Below are positions 1-11,666 of a DNA stretch of 64,000 nt, one piece after another. The position numbers were made by a program, and so were the translations under genes. The notes below the pieces were generated by a model that ran no database searches, had not been told where the DNA came from, and saw only the letters and a list, made by a program, of their open reading frames with translations. Origin of the DNA: Punica granatum (taxonomy: Eukaryota; Streptophyta; Magnoliopsida; Myrtales; Lythraceae); contig NC_045132.1 of NCBI RefSeq assembly GCF_007655135.1, forward strand, positions 14,694,001-14,758,000, read 5' to 3'. Positions within the stretch are counted from its first letter, which is position 1, and every line of letters starts with the position of its first letter.

Positions 1-780
1 GATCTGGAGTCAAATTTCCTAAAAGTTGAAGAATTTCAAAATTTCTCAGGGTTTTTCCTATTTGACAAATATATTGGTATTTATGATGGAAACTTCATCT
101 CTAGAAATTCAAGGCAAAATATGATTTTTTTTTTAGTTCAGTAAAATTATATATATCGTTAGAAGGTATTATACTATGTCTAAATGTAGAAAATGCATAA
201 AATTTTATGAGTTAATGAGTAAAGAGTTTAAGAAAAACAAAATTTATAAGCAAATAAATATCACGTGGTATTTGGACATATATATTTATATGTGTTATTC
301 CTTTGGTTTTTTGTTGAAATCAATAAAATGAAGATGAATGAGAATGGTGGGTTTTTTTAAGTCAATCCCATAGAAAGTTTCACCATGTGTTGCAGCATAC
401 AAAAGCACCACTGGCTCCAGGCCATTTGGAATGGAATTTGAGACGGTGAATTTCATGCTAATGCAATGTTAAGGCTCTACTGTCCTTAATTATTATAGTA
501 ATCATAGTGGAACCTTACTAGAGTCCAATCAAGAATGAGCTTGATCTTCATTGTACTTTGTTTACTTCACAATTTCAAATAAAATAAAGGCAAAGCCGCT
601 TAGTTACATGTATATACCTCTCTTTGATTAGTCGAATTGTCGTGAAATGTTTGATATACTATCTAATAAGAATAACTTTTCTCGGAAGTAATGACGAGAC
701 AATAAAAATACTGCTGGAAAAGATAGTGTTGGAATATCCACTAAGATGGACAAAATGGTAATAATAATCCATGAGGTTAA
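1..780. other. AT-rich upstream region of first DUF26 gene
   Basis: No coding sequence or recognisable repeat is seen here. The last 70 bases are the proximal promoter of the DUF26 gene that follows. The piece near 727-757 (ggaatatccactaagatgg) is loosely echoed near 10718-10755. Confidence 0.5.
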
Positions 781-809
781 GTGAAGAAACTATTTGGGCA
801 ATTCCATTT

Positions 810-817
810 TATAAATA
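810..817 (+). promoter_or_regulatory. TATA box of first DUF26 gene
   Basis: A perfect TATAAATA lies 42 bases before the ATG at 859. Plant transcription normally starts 25-35 bases after such a box, giving a very short 5' leader. Its position inside the upstream reading frame argues against any start codon before 859. Confidence 0.7.
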
Positions 818-858
818 GGCAGACAAATAATGGAAATCACATACATGAGGGCATTGAA

Positions 859-1260
859 ATGGTTTCTCTTCACCAAATCCTCCTTATCACAACAATTTTT
901 CTCTATTATTGTTACGTTGGGAGAGGCAAACCAAATACGAAGGAACAATACATACATTGCAGCCCTAATAAATACGAGTACCCTGATCTATACGGGCAGT
1001 CAATGACTTGGGTCATAGCGGATCTACAACAACAAACATCAAAGAGCGAGTATAACTATTACAACAGATCGCCGTGGAATAATGGGTATGTTTGCTATGG
1101 GCATGGAACCTGCAACGGAGCACTTTCAGCTGCTGACTGTGCTGATTGCTTGTGCGAAGCATACAAGAGAATACTTACTAAATGCGAGAACTCTTACGGG
1201 GCACAACTTCAATTACAAGATTGTAGAATGCGGTATGAGCAATATCCATTTATAGAGTAA
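859..1260 (+). CDS. secreted single-DUF26 (Gnk2-like) protein, copy 1
   Basis: A 133-residue intronless protein. Residues 1-23 are a hydrophobic signal peptide, followed by one DUF26/Gnk2 domain. The core C85-X8-C94-X2-C97 is present, with C34, C109 and C122 completing the six canonical cysteines. Two extra cysteines (C79 and C99) are not in the other copies and could pair. The family founder, ginkbilobin-2, is a mannose-binding antifungal protein acting outside the cell; a defence role here is inference. The Glu of the mannose site is kept (E127), but the Arg position is Gln (Q116) and the Asn position is Ser (S35). The frame is open upstream to a GTG at 781, but the TATA box at 810-817 and the signal peptide fix the start at 859. 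It is the first member of a six-copy array. Confidence 0.88.
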   Translation: MVSLHQILLITTIFLYYCYVGRGKPNTKEQYIHCSPNKYEYPDLYGQSMTWVIADLQQQTSKSEYNYYNRSPWNNGYVCYGHGTCNGALSAADCADCLCEAYKRILTKCENSYGAQLQLQDCRMRYEQYPFIE

Positions 1261-1888
1261 TCTTGCTTCTACCTTATGATAGCACGTAAGGTACACCTAT
1301 TATAAGTTTACATATATTTAGTTTCTATAAATTTCTAAGAGGACGCAGGTTCCCGTGACCTTGCATCCTCAGCCGTTGGATGGAGGCCCCATGCGGGACC
1401 GACATGCCATACACGGCTAGGATGCGGGATTATGGTGACCCAATGTCACTGTAGTACCACTCTTCAATTTGTGGTTGGCATTTCACCATTCCATGGGTGC
1501 ACCGTTCACAGGGCTATCCGATTCCCTAGACTTTCTTGTTGACTGCGAAGAAGGGATTGGACGAGCCTTTACTGGATGGGTGGCCCGATGGTTTGGGAGG
1601 AGTTCTCGAATGATTCTTTGTACTTCAGTTTGTTTACTTTATCATGTCCGTGTGCTTGAAATAAAGGAAATTGCGTTGCTCTACTATCTTTATGCATATT
1701 ACATATCACTATGTAACTAGTCACGTTATCCGGGCATTGCGTGGATATTGACCTTTTCTATTCGTAATCAATATGTGTTAGTTTTAATTATAAAATTAAT
1801 CGGATAAAAAGAATAATGTTCCAAAGGCAGTATGTATAGGGGAACATCATCAACCTATGGAGTTAATGGGTAGTATCATAGACAACAC
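1261..1888. other. 3' flank of DUF26 copy 1
   Basis: A GC-richer patch lies around 1340-1440. No gene or repeat is recognised. An open frame at 1469-1720 lacks any recognisable motif and is treated as chance. Confidence 0.4.
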
Positions 1889-2139
1889 TTAGGGCACGTT
1901 TGGTTCGTAGGATTATAATAGACAGAGAATAGAATAGACTGGGATTAGAATAGACAGGGAATAGAATGGAAATTCTGATGAAATTTTTGTGTTTGGTTGG
2001 AGGGAATAAACAAGGAATAACATTATAATTCTGATGTTTGGTTGGGTTGAATAAGGAATAGAAAGAACAGGAATAGGATAAAAAGACAGAAATGCCCTTC
2101 ATATAAATATAATGAGTTTTATAAGATAAATAGATAACT

Positions 2140-2785
2140 TTAATGACAATTTTTATAATTAATAAAAAATAAAATTTTAAAAAATATAAAGAAAGGTAAT
2201 TCTAAAAATTAAAAAATTAAATTAAATTACTAAAAATTGTGTTTATTAATAAAATTAATTATTTTAATAATGTAATAAGCATAATTATCTATTTTTATAA
2301 TAATTAATTATTTTACTTTTTCAGGCAATTCAATAATATAATTATTATTTTTCTATCTTTTTCTTCATATTCTCTCTCATATTTTTTCTTATCTATTATT
2401 ACAGAAAATTTTTTAATACTAAAATTTTTTCTAACTTAACTTCATTACCAAACGCAATGTGACAAATTTAACTTAACTTAATTTTACTTTATTTTTCTCT
2501 CAATTCAATAATAAAATCATTACTTTTTTTAAAATCTTTTTCTTTAAATTCTTTCTCAGACTTTTTCTTATTTATTATGATAATAAATTTTTTAATATTA
2601 AATTCTCTTAATTATTTAACATTTTTTTTCTCAATTTTAACGACACAATCATTATTTTTTTTTTAATTTTCTTCTTCAAATTCTCTCATATATTTTTCCT
2701 AACTACTTTTGTCTTCATGTCCTCAAATCAACACTAAATCAAATTAAATCCAACTTAATTTCATTACCAAACACAATGATCTTTA
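2140..2785. repeat. AT-rich dispersed repeat, two tandem units
   Basis: Two units each end in a similar phrase (cattaccaaacgcaatg near 2442 and cattaccaaacacaatg near 2762). The internal pattern is ctctcaattcaataataaaatcattac followed by caaattctctcata-like modules. The same modules occur in reverse complement at 23163-23516 and about 61680-61990, so this is a dispersed non-coding family, probably MITE-derived. Confidence 0.5.
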
Positions 2786-3194
2786 TGATTATTCATCTAG
2801 GCTGTTTAACGTCCAGCTCTTGAAACATAGGTTACGAAGAACCATGAATAGAAAAGAGGAATCGAACTTCCGCAAACACTGGATTTGCCTATAGCTCGTT
2901 CAGAAGGTAGTTGGGCATGCTGAATAAACAAATATCCTAATTTTGCTCGGGATGTTTTCATTTGTTCTGGAGCCTAATCGATTCGCCCCGACTATTATTC
3001 AATTCACTTCTGGAAACACAAATGACAAAGAACCCATGACAAAGAAACAGAAATTGTAGTCAAATTGCCAAATATAAGTACATCTGGGAACAATTTCATT
3101 ATCAATGGAAATGAAGGACAACAGCTTTCCTGTACAGTCCAAAGTATCAACAATAACAGCAAACGAATTTTCCGAGTTTCATCACAAGCCATAA

Positions 3195-3680
3195 CTACTT
3201 AAGCAGCCCAGCCTCTCGGTAGCTTTCAATGGAGTCTATGAGAGTTTCTTCCAGTGGCCGATAAGTCCATCCCAGCTTCTGCAGCTTCTCGGAGTTCAGC
3301 TTGTTGTCATGTTGAGTCTCACTGTAACTGTGGAAAGACCAAAAACCAGGCTCTCAGAACACAGAATTCTTAGCCAAAAAATTGCGAATTCACTACCAAG
3401 GACATCAACATAGAACACCTGTAGGCTAGATAAATTAGTTTGTATTATCAAGCAAAGGAAAAAAATAAATAAATAGATGAAAGAGCTTACTTCTTCGGGT
3501 AAGTGAAGTCAGGATATAGTCTACGAAGCTTTTCCGCCAAATCTCGGGTCTTGATAGCATGCGCTACACATATGTATCTACCTTCAGCCTCGGGTTTTTC
3601 ATACGCCATTATTACAGCCTCAGCAACATCTCGCACGTCAACTAGAGGACGGAGCCTGTTCGGAACAGAATCCTCACCAC
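3195..3680 (-). pseudogene. last two exons of a cinnamoyl-CoA reductase-like gene
   Basis: Two minus-strand exons, 3491-3680 and 3195-3327, are separated by a 163-bp intron with a good GT donor (3490-3489) and AG acceptor (3329-3328). Exon phases match (2 + 62 codons + 2, then 1 + 44 codons ending in TAG), giving about 107 uninterrupted residues. The peptide has the C-terminal hallmarks of the CCR-like short-chain reductase family: LVDVRDVAEA, YEKPEAEGRYIC, NSEKLQKLGW, YRPLEETLIDSI. An acceptor just before 3680 implies more exons upstream, yet I find no NADPH-binding Rossmann segment or catalytic Tyr-Lys up to 5080. The gene is therefore truncated, although the retained exons are intact. It lies inside the 1892-5353 candidate transposon. 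Confidence 0.72.
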
Positions 3681-4974
3681 CTATGTCAGATCAAAATTTA
3701 CCAGTCAACAATGGAGCCAAACCATAAACCTCCCTGGCCAAATGTTTATCTTTACAAGGAAAAAAGGACTTGCATCAGTATCTGTATATCCGTTTCAATC
3801 CAAACCTGGGCTTGACTCACACTGATGTCCAAAGACAAGATTACCATGGAAAAGGAGGAAAAATGTGGAGCATCTATGATATAATATAAATATATGCTTG
3901 ATACTCTTTGAAGTTATAGAATCTTGAATCGAATATAAACCCGAAATTGAGAAAGCGAAAAGGAAATGAACCCTGACCTGACTCCTGAGTATGGAACCTT
4001 TTTTTTCTCTGAGTTTTCAATATCAAAGTTCCTTGAAAGACCTCTGCATGTGACAGTACGAGAACCTTCAATGAGACCGACTCATCCTTGATACAATTCT
4101 TCCCAGAGAATAGGGAAGGCGGCAAATTAGAGAATGCAATGACATTCTTGTACTGATTATAAAGGTTGCTATGAAGCCAAATTTCATGAATAATCTACAG
4201 TTATTCTGAATATCAACATCAAGATTGAATATTAGGAACATTCCACAATCCATATGGCTGACCACATGTCCAAACAATTCAAATGAAAAAAGCCACAAAG
4301 ATCACAAGTCGCTCTAACTTTTAGTAAATTTATGATCTCGTCCTATACAACACAAATTTTTTTTTCTTTGGGCCAACCTATACAACACAGTTATTCATCC
4401 TAAATCTCTAATGCAAGTACCCTGTAGACATGTAATCTTTTTGCCGTTTACTGTCATTTTTAATGCAGGTCTTGCTCATCAGCTTCAACCGCCCCCCCTT
4501 TGGTGTGTTAATTGCAAAAACTTATTTCATTGGTTAGACATGCAGGGCAAAAAAATTTTCCTAACTTGAAACACTGAAGAAACATCTCAACGAACAATTC
4601 CAGCAAAAATTAAATCTTGTCCCTGAACTGAAGTATCGATTATCAGGACAAGCAAGCACAAGGTCACAGATCATGCATACTGAGATTGCCGTCAAGAACT
4701 ATTGAGCAAAATTTCTTTTTATAAATATACTGATCAGAATTGAGCATCGTCCATCAGTAGATCTTAAAAATCTAACAACAATCTATTAAAACAGTTGGGC
4801 AATGATAATCTAAAGCCATATAAAGACATGTCGCAGACATCTTAGCTACCACGCAGAGCACAACTCTTGACAAAACTAAGTTTTCCATCAAAACAGAACT
4901 AGAGATTTAGGATGAAGAAGCATACCCAAAAGCAAACATACAGAGATTATAGAGACACAGAGAGAGAGAGAGAG

Positions 4975-5125
4975 ACCTGGGCTATGGCACGAAGGTGTTG
5001 AAGAGCTCTCAGGGGAGGTTCGAATCGGGAGCACGGCTGGAGCTTTGCTAGGGTTTACAATTTTCTTCCGAGAGGAAATGAACGATAGGTGAGAAGTGAG
5101 GCTTTTATTGGATGGCAGGCATTGT
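4975..5125 (-). promoter_or_regulatory. promoter and 5'-leader-like block on the minus strand
   Basis: Read on the minus strand there is a CCAATAAAAG box near 5115, then AAACCCTAGCAAAGCTCC near 5055. The latter is typical of plant 5' leaders. A CT-rich microsatellite (GA on the + strand, 4959-4975) follows, like a first-intron start. No ATG-initiated coding exon follows before the CCR-like exons. It may be the original promoter of the truncated gene or an unrelated captured leader. Confidence 0.35.
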
Positions 5126-5356
5126 AATTATCGAAAGAAGACGAGGGTATTTTTGTCCATTCGCCTCCATTTCCGCATCCGGATAAGCTAATCCGGACCG
5201 TGATGGGCGGCACCCGTATTCCGCATGTAAACCGGATATGGATCCCGAGTCGGAATAGCTATTCCGCATTCCGTTGAACCAAACGACCGAAAATCTATTC
5301 CGTACGGAATAGTTAATCCGTGCCCTACCTAATCCGGTGAACCAAACATGCCCTTA

Positions 5357-5880
5357 GACTGCTATGAACATCAAAAGACTGGAATTGATTTAAGGTTTTC
5401 ATAGATTAAGTTTTATGAATTTGGACTTACGCAGAACGATCGTGTTGGAGGCTTTGTTACGGTCACCATTCCATTCTACCATTTCTTTATTCTATGAAAT
5501 TTTAAAAAATTAGTATCTAATTCAAACAAATATCCCTATATAATGTTTTTTTAAAATCTCCGTAAAATAAAATATGTGAGGTTAATTCCATATTTTTGAT
5601 ATTTCAAACTACCATGCCTCTTATCTTTCTTCTTCCCACGTACATGTCAAAAAAGTTTTGTATGTAACGGTTATATCAGATGGTAATATCACAAACTAAA
5701 TAGAGTTTGTCATTTTGATTTTTATTATTGTCACATAGATAAAAAATTCATTGTTGATAAAAATAATTTTTTTATATATCTTATAACATAATGTCACGTG
5801 ATATAACCATTACACAAATGACCTGGTTGTACATGTGCCCCTCTGACAAATGCTTCAGTTTAGTGAGGCATAAGAGCCAA
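5357..5880. other. AT-rich intergenic DNA
   Basis: No coding, RNA or repeat signal recognised. Confidence 0.4.
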
Positions 5881-6242
5881 CCTGTCTCTCCCGCCAATGC
5901 ACCCCGCTGTCTTGCTTCTCCTCCGAACACCGCCCCTCTTCATCAGCCCATCGAGTATCGGTCACCCATCTGATCCCACTACTACAGCCCCCTCAGGCTT
6001 TGCGACTTCCACCATTTGCATCTCCAGCCCACCCTTTTCATGCCGTTCCTGCAGTTACCGCCCCTTGCTGGATCCCAAAGCCGGTGCCTTGCCTTTCGAC
6101 TAGCCTCTACAGTGCGGACCTTCCGTGCTTGGCCCACATTATAGAGATTCTTCCAGAGAGGTCGTATTATTTGTCTGCACGCTCGTGCCTTTTCGGCATT
6201 GCAAAATATCTCCACTAGCTTTGCTTGAAATACTTCACAGAA

Positions 6243-6698
6243 ATGGTAATTAAGGCCCCTCTCTTCCCTTGCACTTCTCTTGTCTTGTTTTCCTTCTTGC
6301 ACATTCCGGCCCTAATCTACACCTACAAGTGCTCTGCGAAAAGCCTCAGACAGTTGCTTTACTCCCGCCTACTCTGCAAATCACATATTGTCGCCCTCGC
6401 TCGTGACAGGCCTTTGTTTCTGGGAACCCTGCTTTCTTCTATAACATCGTACCTATCGCTTCGAGCTACATATCTACTTATTTTTGTCGATTTTTGCCTC
6501 ATGCATGCAGAATTTAGATCAAACTCTCGTACTTTTCGGGAGGGGAAAGGGTATCAAGCAATTGAATTTGCCAATGAAGATTATTCTTATTCCACCCTGG
6601 GTGTATATATGGTACTGTGTGAATGTAAAGTTATATACTTGTCAACTTTTGAGAGTAAAATTGCAACAAAAATTCAAATCGCATATTTAAACATGTAA
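6243..6698 (+). CDS. unrecognised 151-residue open frame, doubtful
   Basis: An ATG at 6243 opens a 151-codon frame inside a GC-richer stretch (about 5880-6480). The N-terminal third is hydrophobic, with several cysteines and serines. I recognise no domain or motif. An acceptor-like tgcatgcag inside the frame (about 6503-6511) raises the possibility that this is non-coding or part of a spliced transcript. Several overlapping frames on both strands in the same GC-rich patch suggest composition rather than selection keeps it open. Confidence 0.15.
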   Translation: MVIKAPLFPCTSLVLFSFLHIPALIYTYKCSAKSLRQLLYSRLLCKSHIVALARDRPLFLGTLLSSITSYLSLRATYLLIFVDFCLMHAEFRSNSRTFREGKGYQAIEFANEDYSYSTLGVYMVLCECKVIYLSTFESKIATKIQIAYLNM

Positions 6699-8163
6699 TG
6701 GAAACATGTCTATGAATTTTCTTGGGGACTGATTGAATGCTCTGAGCTACTAACAAATATTCTGATTCCTTTGATAACATGTAATTAGTTTATTGACACA
6801 TGTTCTGTTCCATCTTCTAAGTGGCAAGAGGCTGAGATGAAATGATTTGCCCACCAAACCGAGATAAGGTTCATCTTGCCTTAGGGAGTTTATCATTGAG
6901 TTACTGTCATTCTTGAACTGAGGTGATATCATCTTTGAAATGTAACCAAGCTTTTGCATGAGCTGTAAAGTTTCAACTACCAAATTGGAGCGCTTGTAAT
7001 CCTTTTCGTCCATTGCAATGATAGGTTGTAAGGATGTTGCTATCTGGACCTTCTCTTTGTCATTCTGATGACTCTTAATTGGAAGTTTCTATATCACATA
7101 GCATCATTTTTCAAAAGTGCGAATAGGTGGACCTCACAAATGGAGCTCACACCTTGCATCAACAACGAAAAAAGCAATGGTATTGATAGGTAGACGTATT
7201 TTAGACTTGAGTTTCAATGATAGGCTGGAGACCTTAGGCACGCTTTTGAACAACTTTTTTGCAGCTTCAGTGTGTTTCGTCTTAGTCTAAAGAGCCAGGC
7301 ATGATTAAGACTCATTAGTATTTAGTGTTCTTAGGCGAAACCAATTTTTTTCTTGGTCAAGTATACAATTTACTATTTGTGATTGCAGAATTCACGTGTG
7401 TCCATAAATTTGATTCTAGAATTTTTTTTTTTTGTAGATGATTCTAGAATTATTTTGCTTTTCCTTTTTTACAGCCCTAGTGCGGGAAATTTTTAAACCA
7501 TCATTGTCGTATAGGCATATTTTTCTTATGAATCTTCCTTTTACATGCAAGATATGGAATTGTTCCTTCAATGTACGGATTGGCAACTTTGTTTTCATTT
7601 TCTTTTCTCTCTCTGGCCACTGAGTGAATTGATTATACTCTTTCATCGAAAATCTTTTAGTTAGTGATCAGTTGATCGAATGGAGTATCATATTCTCTCT
7701 TAAGTGGATCTGAATTGTCGACAACTTGGAAGTTCTGTAGGATAAATTAGACTTTTCCAAATGGTTACATTTCAATTCAAGATGTTTGCTCTCAAATGGG
7801 ATGTCAGATACAAGTTCTTTTCTCATAGCACGTGTGAATTGTCTTTGAGGAGAGCGATACTGTGATTCATAGGATAAGCGGAAATTTTTTGTGTAGATGA
7901 CAGGAATATTGTTGCCTGATTGACTTGTTTGATTTATAGCATTGTACGTTGTTATTCTCGTAAGAAAAGGGGAAAATAACTGAAGGAGATAATGTCATCC
8001 GGAGGAGAAAGTGATTGGGACCACATTACTTCTCAATTGCTCGTCCTCACCCACGATTGAATGCGGCTCCAGAGAAGTTGGCATGCTTGGTAGAATAACT
8101 ACTGGTTGTTCCACGGTTTCATTTTTCCGTTAGATAGTGTTTTTGATTTTGTGATTCATTTAA
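6699..8163. other. intergenic DNA without recognised features
   Basis: Moderately AT-rich with a poly-T run near 7424. Short open frames on both strands lack motifs. No terminal repeats were found. Confidence 0.4.
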
Positions 8164-9330
8164 CACAACTAGAATTTGCATATTTACCGACGGAAATTGT
8201 TCGCTGGTACATTTCTGTTGGAAAGCCGTCGCCACATCATCTGTAATTAATTTCCGGATTTGCCAACGGTATTGCAACGGGACTTTTCGTCGATAATTAC
8301 GGAGAGAAAACTCCATTACAGATCCTTTGCTGAATTAAAAAAAAAAATAGTGATGAAAGGCTCTCCATCACTAAGTCATCGGCAGACCTTTATTGACGAC
8401 TCTGCGACCAAAAGTTCCATCGCTAGTCTAAGACTCGCTAAGCTTAAAAACTTTTTAAAATTAGGATGCAATTAATTATTAATTAAAATTAATCAATTAA
8501 AAAATTTAATTAATTTAAAAAATTTAGGATGTAATTAATTTTATAAATTTATAATTTATTTGATGAAAATTATTGAGTTGCTAATTTTGTGAAAATTCAA
8601 ATGTAATTAATAATTCGATAAAAATTAAGCATATAATGAAGTGATTTCACAACAAATATAATGATAATGTATGATGAAAATAAGAAATAATTAATTATCT
8701 AAATTAATTTATAATTAATTTGATGATAATAATAAGTTTATTTGATTATATTTAGAATGTAATTTAATATAAATATGTATATGTATGTATGTATGTATGT
8801 ACACATATGAAATTGCCTAATTACAATGTATGTACGATAGGAATGATCCGAATCGTGGAGGCATTAAGAAAGAGTTCATTGAGGGGGTAAAGAAATTCTT
8901 GGAGCACGCTTCCAATTGACCAATTGTTAAATTAATTTACAATCGATAATAGAATGTTAAAATTGTAATAAATAGTATATAACAGTAGTTAATTGTGTTA
9001 TATAATGTACTAAGGCAAACGAAAAATAATTAAGCAGATAAAAGTTAGTGTTTTGCTAAATAAACAAAAACAATATACATATAATATATTCAATTAAGTG
9101 GAAGAAGATGACAGGTCGTGACAGTGATAGGCGATGGTTAAGGAGATTGGCAGGGACAAAATTCGGGCGACGGTTGAGGGGTTCGAAAACCCCACGCCCA
9201 AAATAAATACAGGGCACATGCGCCCTGTGTAGGTAGGTGGGTGCACGAGGCGCCATGCCCGCAGTTCCCTGGCCCAGTTTTATTTTTGCGACGGAAAGTC
9301 CTGTCGGAGAATCCTCATATTCTAGTAGTC
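8164..9330. mobile_element. CACTA-like non-autonomous element
   Basis: The left end CACAACTAGAATTTG (8164) mirrors the right end attctagtagtc (to 9330). Both resemble the CACTACTAGAA termini of CACTA elements. Just inside lie repeated, inverted gacgg/ccgtc subterminal motifs (ccgacggaaat at 8188, ccgtcg at 8226, cgtcgataattacgg at 8288, gcgacggaaag at 9290), a CACTA hallmark. Three-base flanks are taa and tat, so the TSD is imperfect. No transposase frame is present. The interior (8460-9050) is AT-rich with a TATG microsatellite near 8775-8803. Confidence 0.45.
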
Positions 9331-9519
9331 TATTTTAGATGAAAGAAGGTAAAGGCCTGCAGGAAGTTTTACTTTGATTTTGTTACATTTTACAAGCAGT
9401 TGTAATTAGTTTGTTTTAAAGATAAGAATTAATTTGATTAATATTTTCAATATGTTTCGTTTTATTCCCTTTCTGTTTAACAAATCTGCTCCATATTATT
9501 TGTTTATCAGCAGATTGCC

Positions 9520-10335
9520 CAATTTTTTTATATACTATTTTGTTTTACTTATACTATATGTTCTATTTGAGTTTCGATAAATAAAAAAAGGAAGGAAGAA
9601 ATGACTTCTATTCCTATACCTATTTCTCTTTATTAAACAAATCAAAGTTTTTAAAATATTTAAATTATATACTTCATAAGGAACGGTTCATTTATTAAAT
9701 AAATTTAATAAAATATTATATATTCTTTTCAACTCTAGCTTAATAAAAAAAGGAAAAAAACTTCTTCCTTTCATATACCTATTTCATTTTATTAAGTAAT
9801 TCAAAATGCTAAAAAAAAGGAGGAAAAAGAAACAACTCCTGGTCATATACTTATTTTGTTTTATTATGTAAAAATTTAAATTCTCAAAAAATTAATAAAT
9901 TTGATAAAAATTTGTTTCATTTTATTTTCATAAATTAGTTTTACTTATAAATATTCTATTCACATTCAATGAATAAAAAATAAAGAAAACAAATTCTATT
10001 CCTATATTGATTTCATTTTATTAAGCAAATTAAAATTTTAAAAATGAATACGCCATCTAATTCATAAAGACAGTCTACCCTTTTTTAATAAACTTATTTT
10101 AAATATTATACATTATTTTCGTGTTTCAATGAATTAAAATGGAAAAAAAGAAAAAACTGCCTACCATACACCTAATTCGTCTTATTAGGCAATTTAAAGT
10201 TTGGAAAATAAGTAAACTTGAATTTATTTACTTGAATTAATTCATAAAAAGACATTGAATTTTATTTTAATAAACTTATTTTACCTATATTATATACTCT
10301 AATCGACTTTCAATGAATAAAAGTGGGAAAACAGG
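9520..10335. repeat. degenerate long tandem repeat, about 155-190 bp unit
   Basis: Landmarks recur in order: (t)caatgaataaaa...ggaa near 9570, 9735, 9965, 10120 and 10308, each followed after 20-35 bases by catatacctatttcatttta-like text. Units are AT-rich and strongly diverged. No coding potential. Confidence 0.5.
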
Positions 10336-11550
10336 ATTTCATCGAGTCTGACAACAACTCAAGTGGATGGTTTCTCTTCAATGTATTAAAATAAATACAA
10401 GAAATACGTGTAAAAATGGAGAAGAGTGTAACAGTCTAAAAGAGGTTGAGGTATCATCATGCATGATAGCTTCAACATGCAAGAAGTAATATATAATTTC
10501 AGCAAGTCTCGTATGAGACTTGCTTATATATACATACATAATATATATAGGCGTGCACATTAGAGTAGAGAATTTGTATTCCTTCGGGTAAGTTAATAAG
10601 GCTGATTCTAAAATCGTTTTGTAGGTATTCTTCAACTTCTTCTCTTCTTCTCCTCCAACAGTGTTGACGATGAGAAACAATGAAACATTGGTGCAGGTAT
10701 GCTCCGATCTTCTGAGTGGATATCCTATAATCTGACTTTATCTTACTAAGATGGAGGATCCTACAAGTAAATGTTTTTGAAGTTTGTTTGGCCTAGACAC
10801 TATTTTTGCATAGCATTCCTAACGTGACTAATATGCAATTGTGAAGGAGATTAAGACCACTATTGAATGACCAAGAACATAGCACATGACTTTTGCTCAG
10901 GTTTGACTCATTTCAGTTTGGCTGATTTTATTTTCTTTTAATAGATGTTGAATTTCAATTTTTGATTACCATTCATGGATTGTTTAGATTAGGGTGTTCA
11001 AATATTATCACCATCTACTAAATGCTATATATGACCGTGCTTAGCATGAGTAATCGCATTAGTTTAAATTAAAATATGTACAAATAAATACTCTGCCAAA
11101 AGCACATTATATAGCCGCCTCAATTTTTATAAGAAAACGGATTTATTCATCAAAACATTTGGACTCTGGAAACGGGCTGATCATCCGTTTTTTTTTTCTT
11201 TTTAGAAAAATTTTCTTTGGTTAATCTAAATAAAAAAGGAAGGAAGAATTTATAATTCTTGTTAATCTATATGAATAGGAACTGGACAACCAATTAAGTA
11301 GAATGACATCAGGAAGGAATATTTCCTGCGAGCTAAAAAGGTTTCTGCAGCAAACAACAAATTGTAACACCAGTAGGAATCATATTAATACCGGTAATTT
11401 GTACACAAGGTTGTTAAAAATCAAGTTTAGAGACACAAACAATAGAGGATCCACAGTATCAAAATATTGAATTGAATCGTATAATGGCTAAGATAAATAG
11501 TGTTAAAAAACTATTAATATATATGTATTAGCATGAACAATAACTCCCAG
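10336..11550. other. intergenic DNA
   Basis: No gene recognised. A minus-strand open frame at 10378-10680 has no identifiable motif. Confidence 0.35.
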
Positions 11551-11666
11551 GTCATGTTTGGTACACATGAATATAATGGAATCAAGTCGAGTCGATCATA
11601 CAAAATGCCATTTTGTATGGTTCATTTAATTTCCATTCCATTCCATTCATGCGTACTAAACATGGC
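11551..11666. mobile_element. 116-bp foldback MITE
   Basis: Inverted ends catgtttggtacacatgaat (11553) and attcatgcgtactaaacatg (to 11664) match at 18 of 20 bases. The centre atacaaaatgccattttgtat is also palindromic. No clear target duplication. Confidence 0.5.

Larger units (their letters stand above)
1892..5353. mobile_element. candidate PIF/Harbinger-type element carrying a gene fragment
   Basis: The left end GGGCACGTTTGGTTCG (1892) and the inverted right end GAACCAAACATGCCC (to 5353) form imperfect terminal inverted repeats of about 15 bases. Each is flanked directly by TTA (1889-1891 and 5354-5356), the usual PIF/Harbinger target duplication. About 190 bases inside each end, in mirrored orientation, is a similar phrase (gacagaaatgccctt near 2084; its relative on the minus strand near 5150). 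The interior holds AT-rich repeats, two cinnamoyl-CoA-reductase-like exons and a promoter-like block. The alternative is two separate MITEs that happen to bracket the gene fragment. Confidence 0.42.

Noticed and set aside
781..858. Upstream extension of DUF26 copy 1 from a GTG codon
   Set aside because: Nuclear plant genes start at ATG, the extension contains the TATA box at 810-817, and it would bury the signal peptide inside the protein.
3874..4298. Minus-strand open frames as missing CCR-like exons
   Set aside because: Their translations lack the NADPH-binding GxxGxxA/G motif, the catalytic YxxxK and any CCR-like text, and they lie in AT-rich intron-like DNA.
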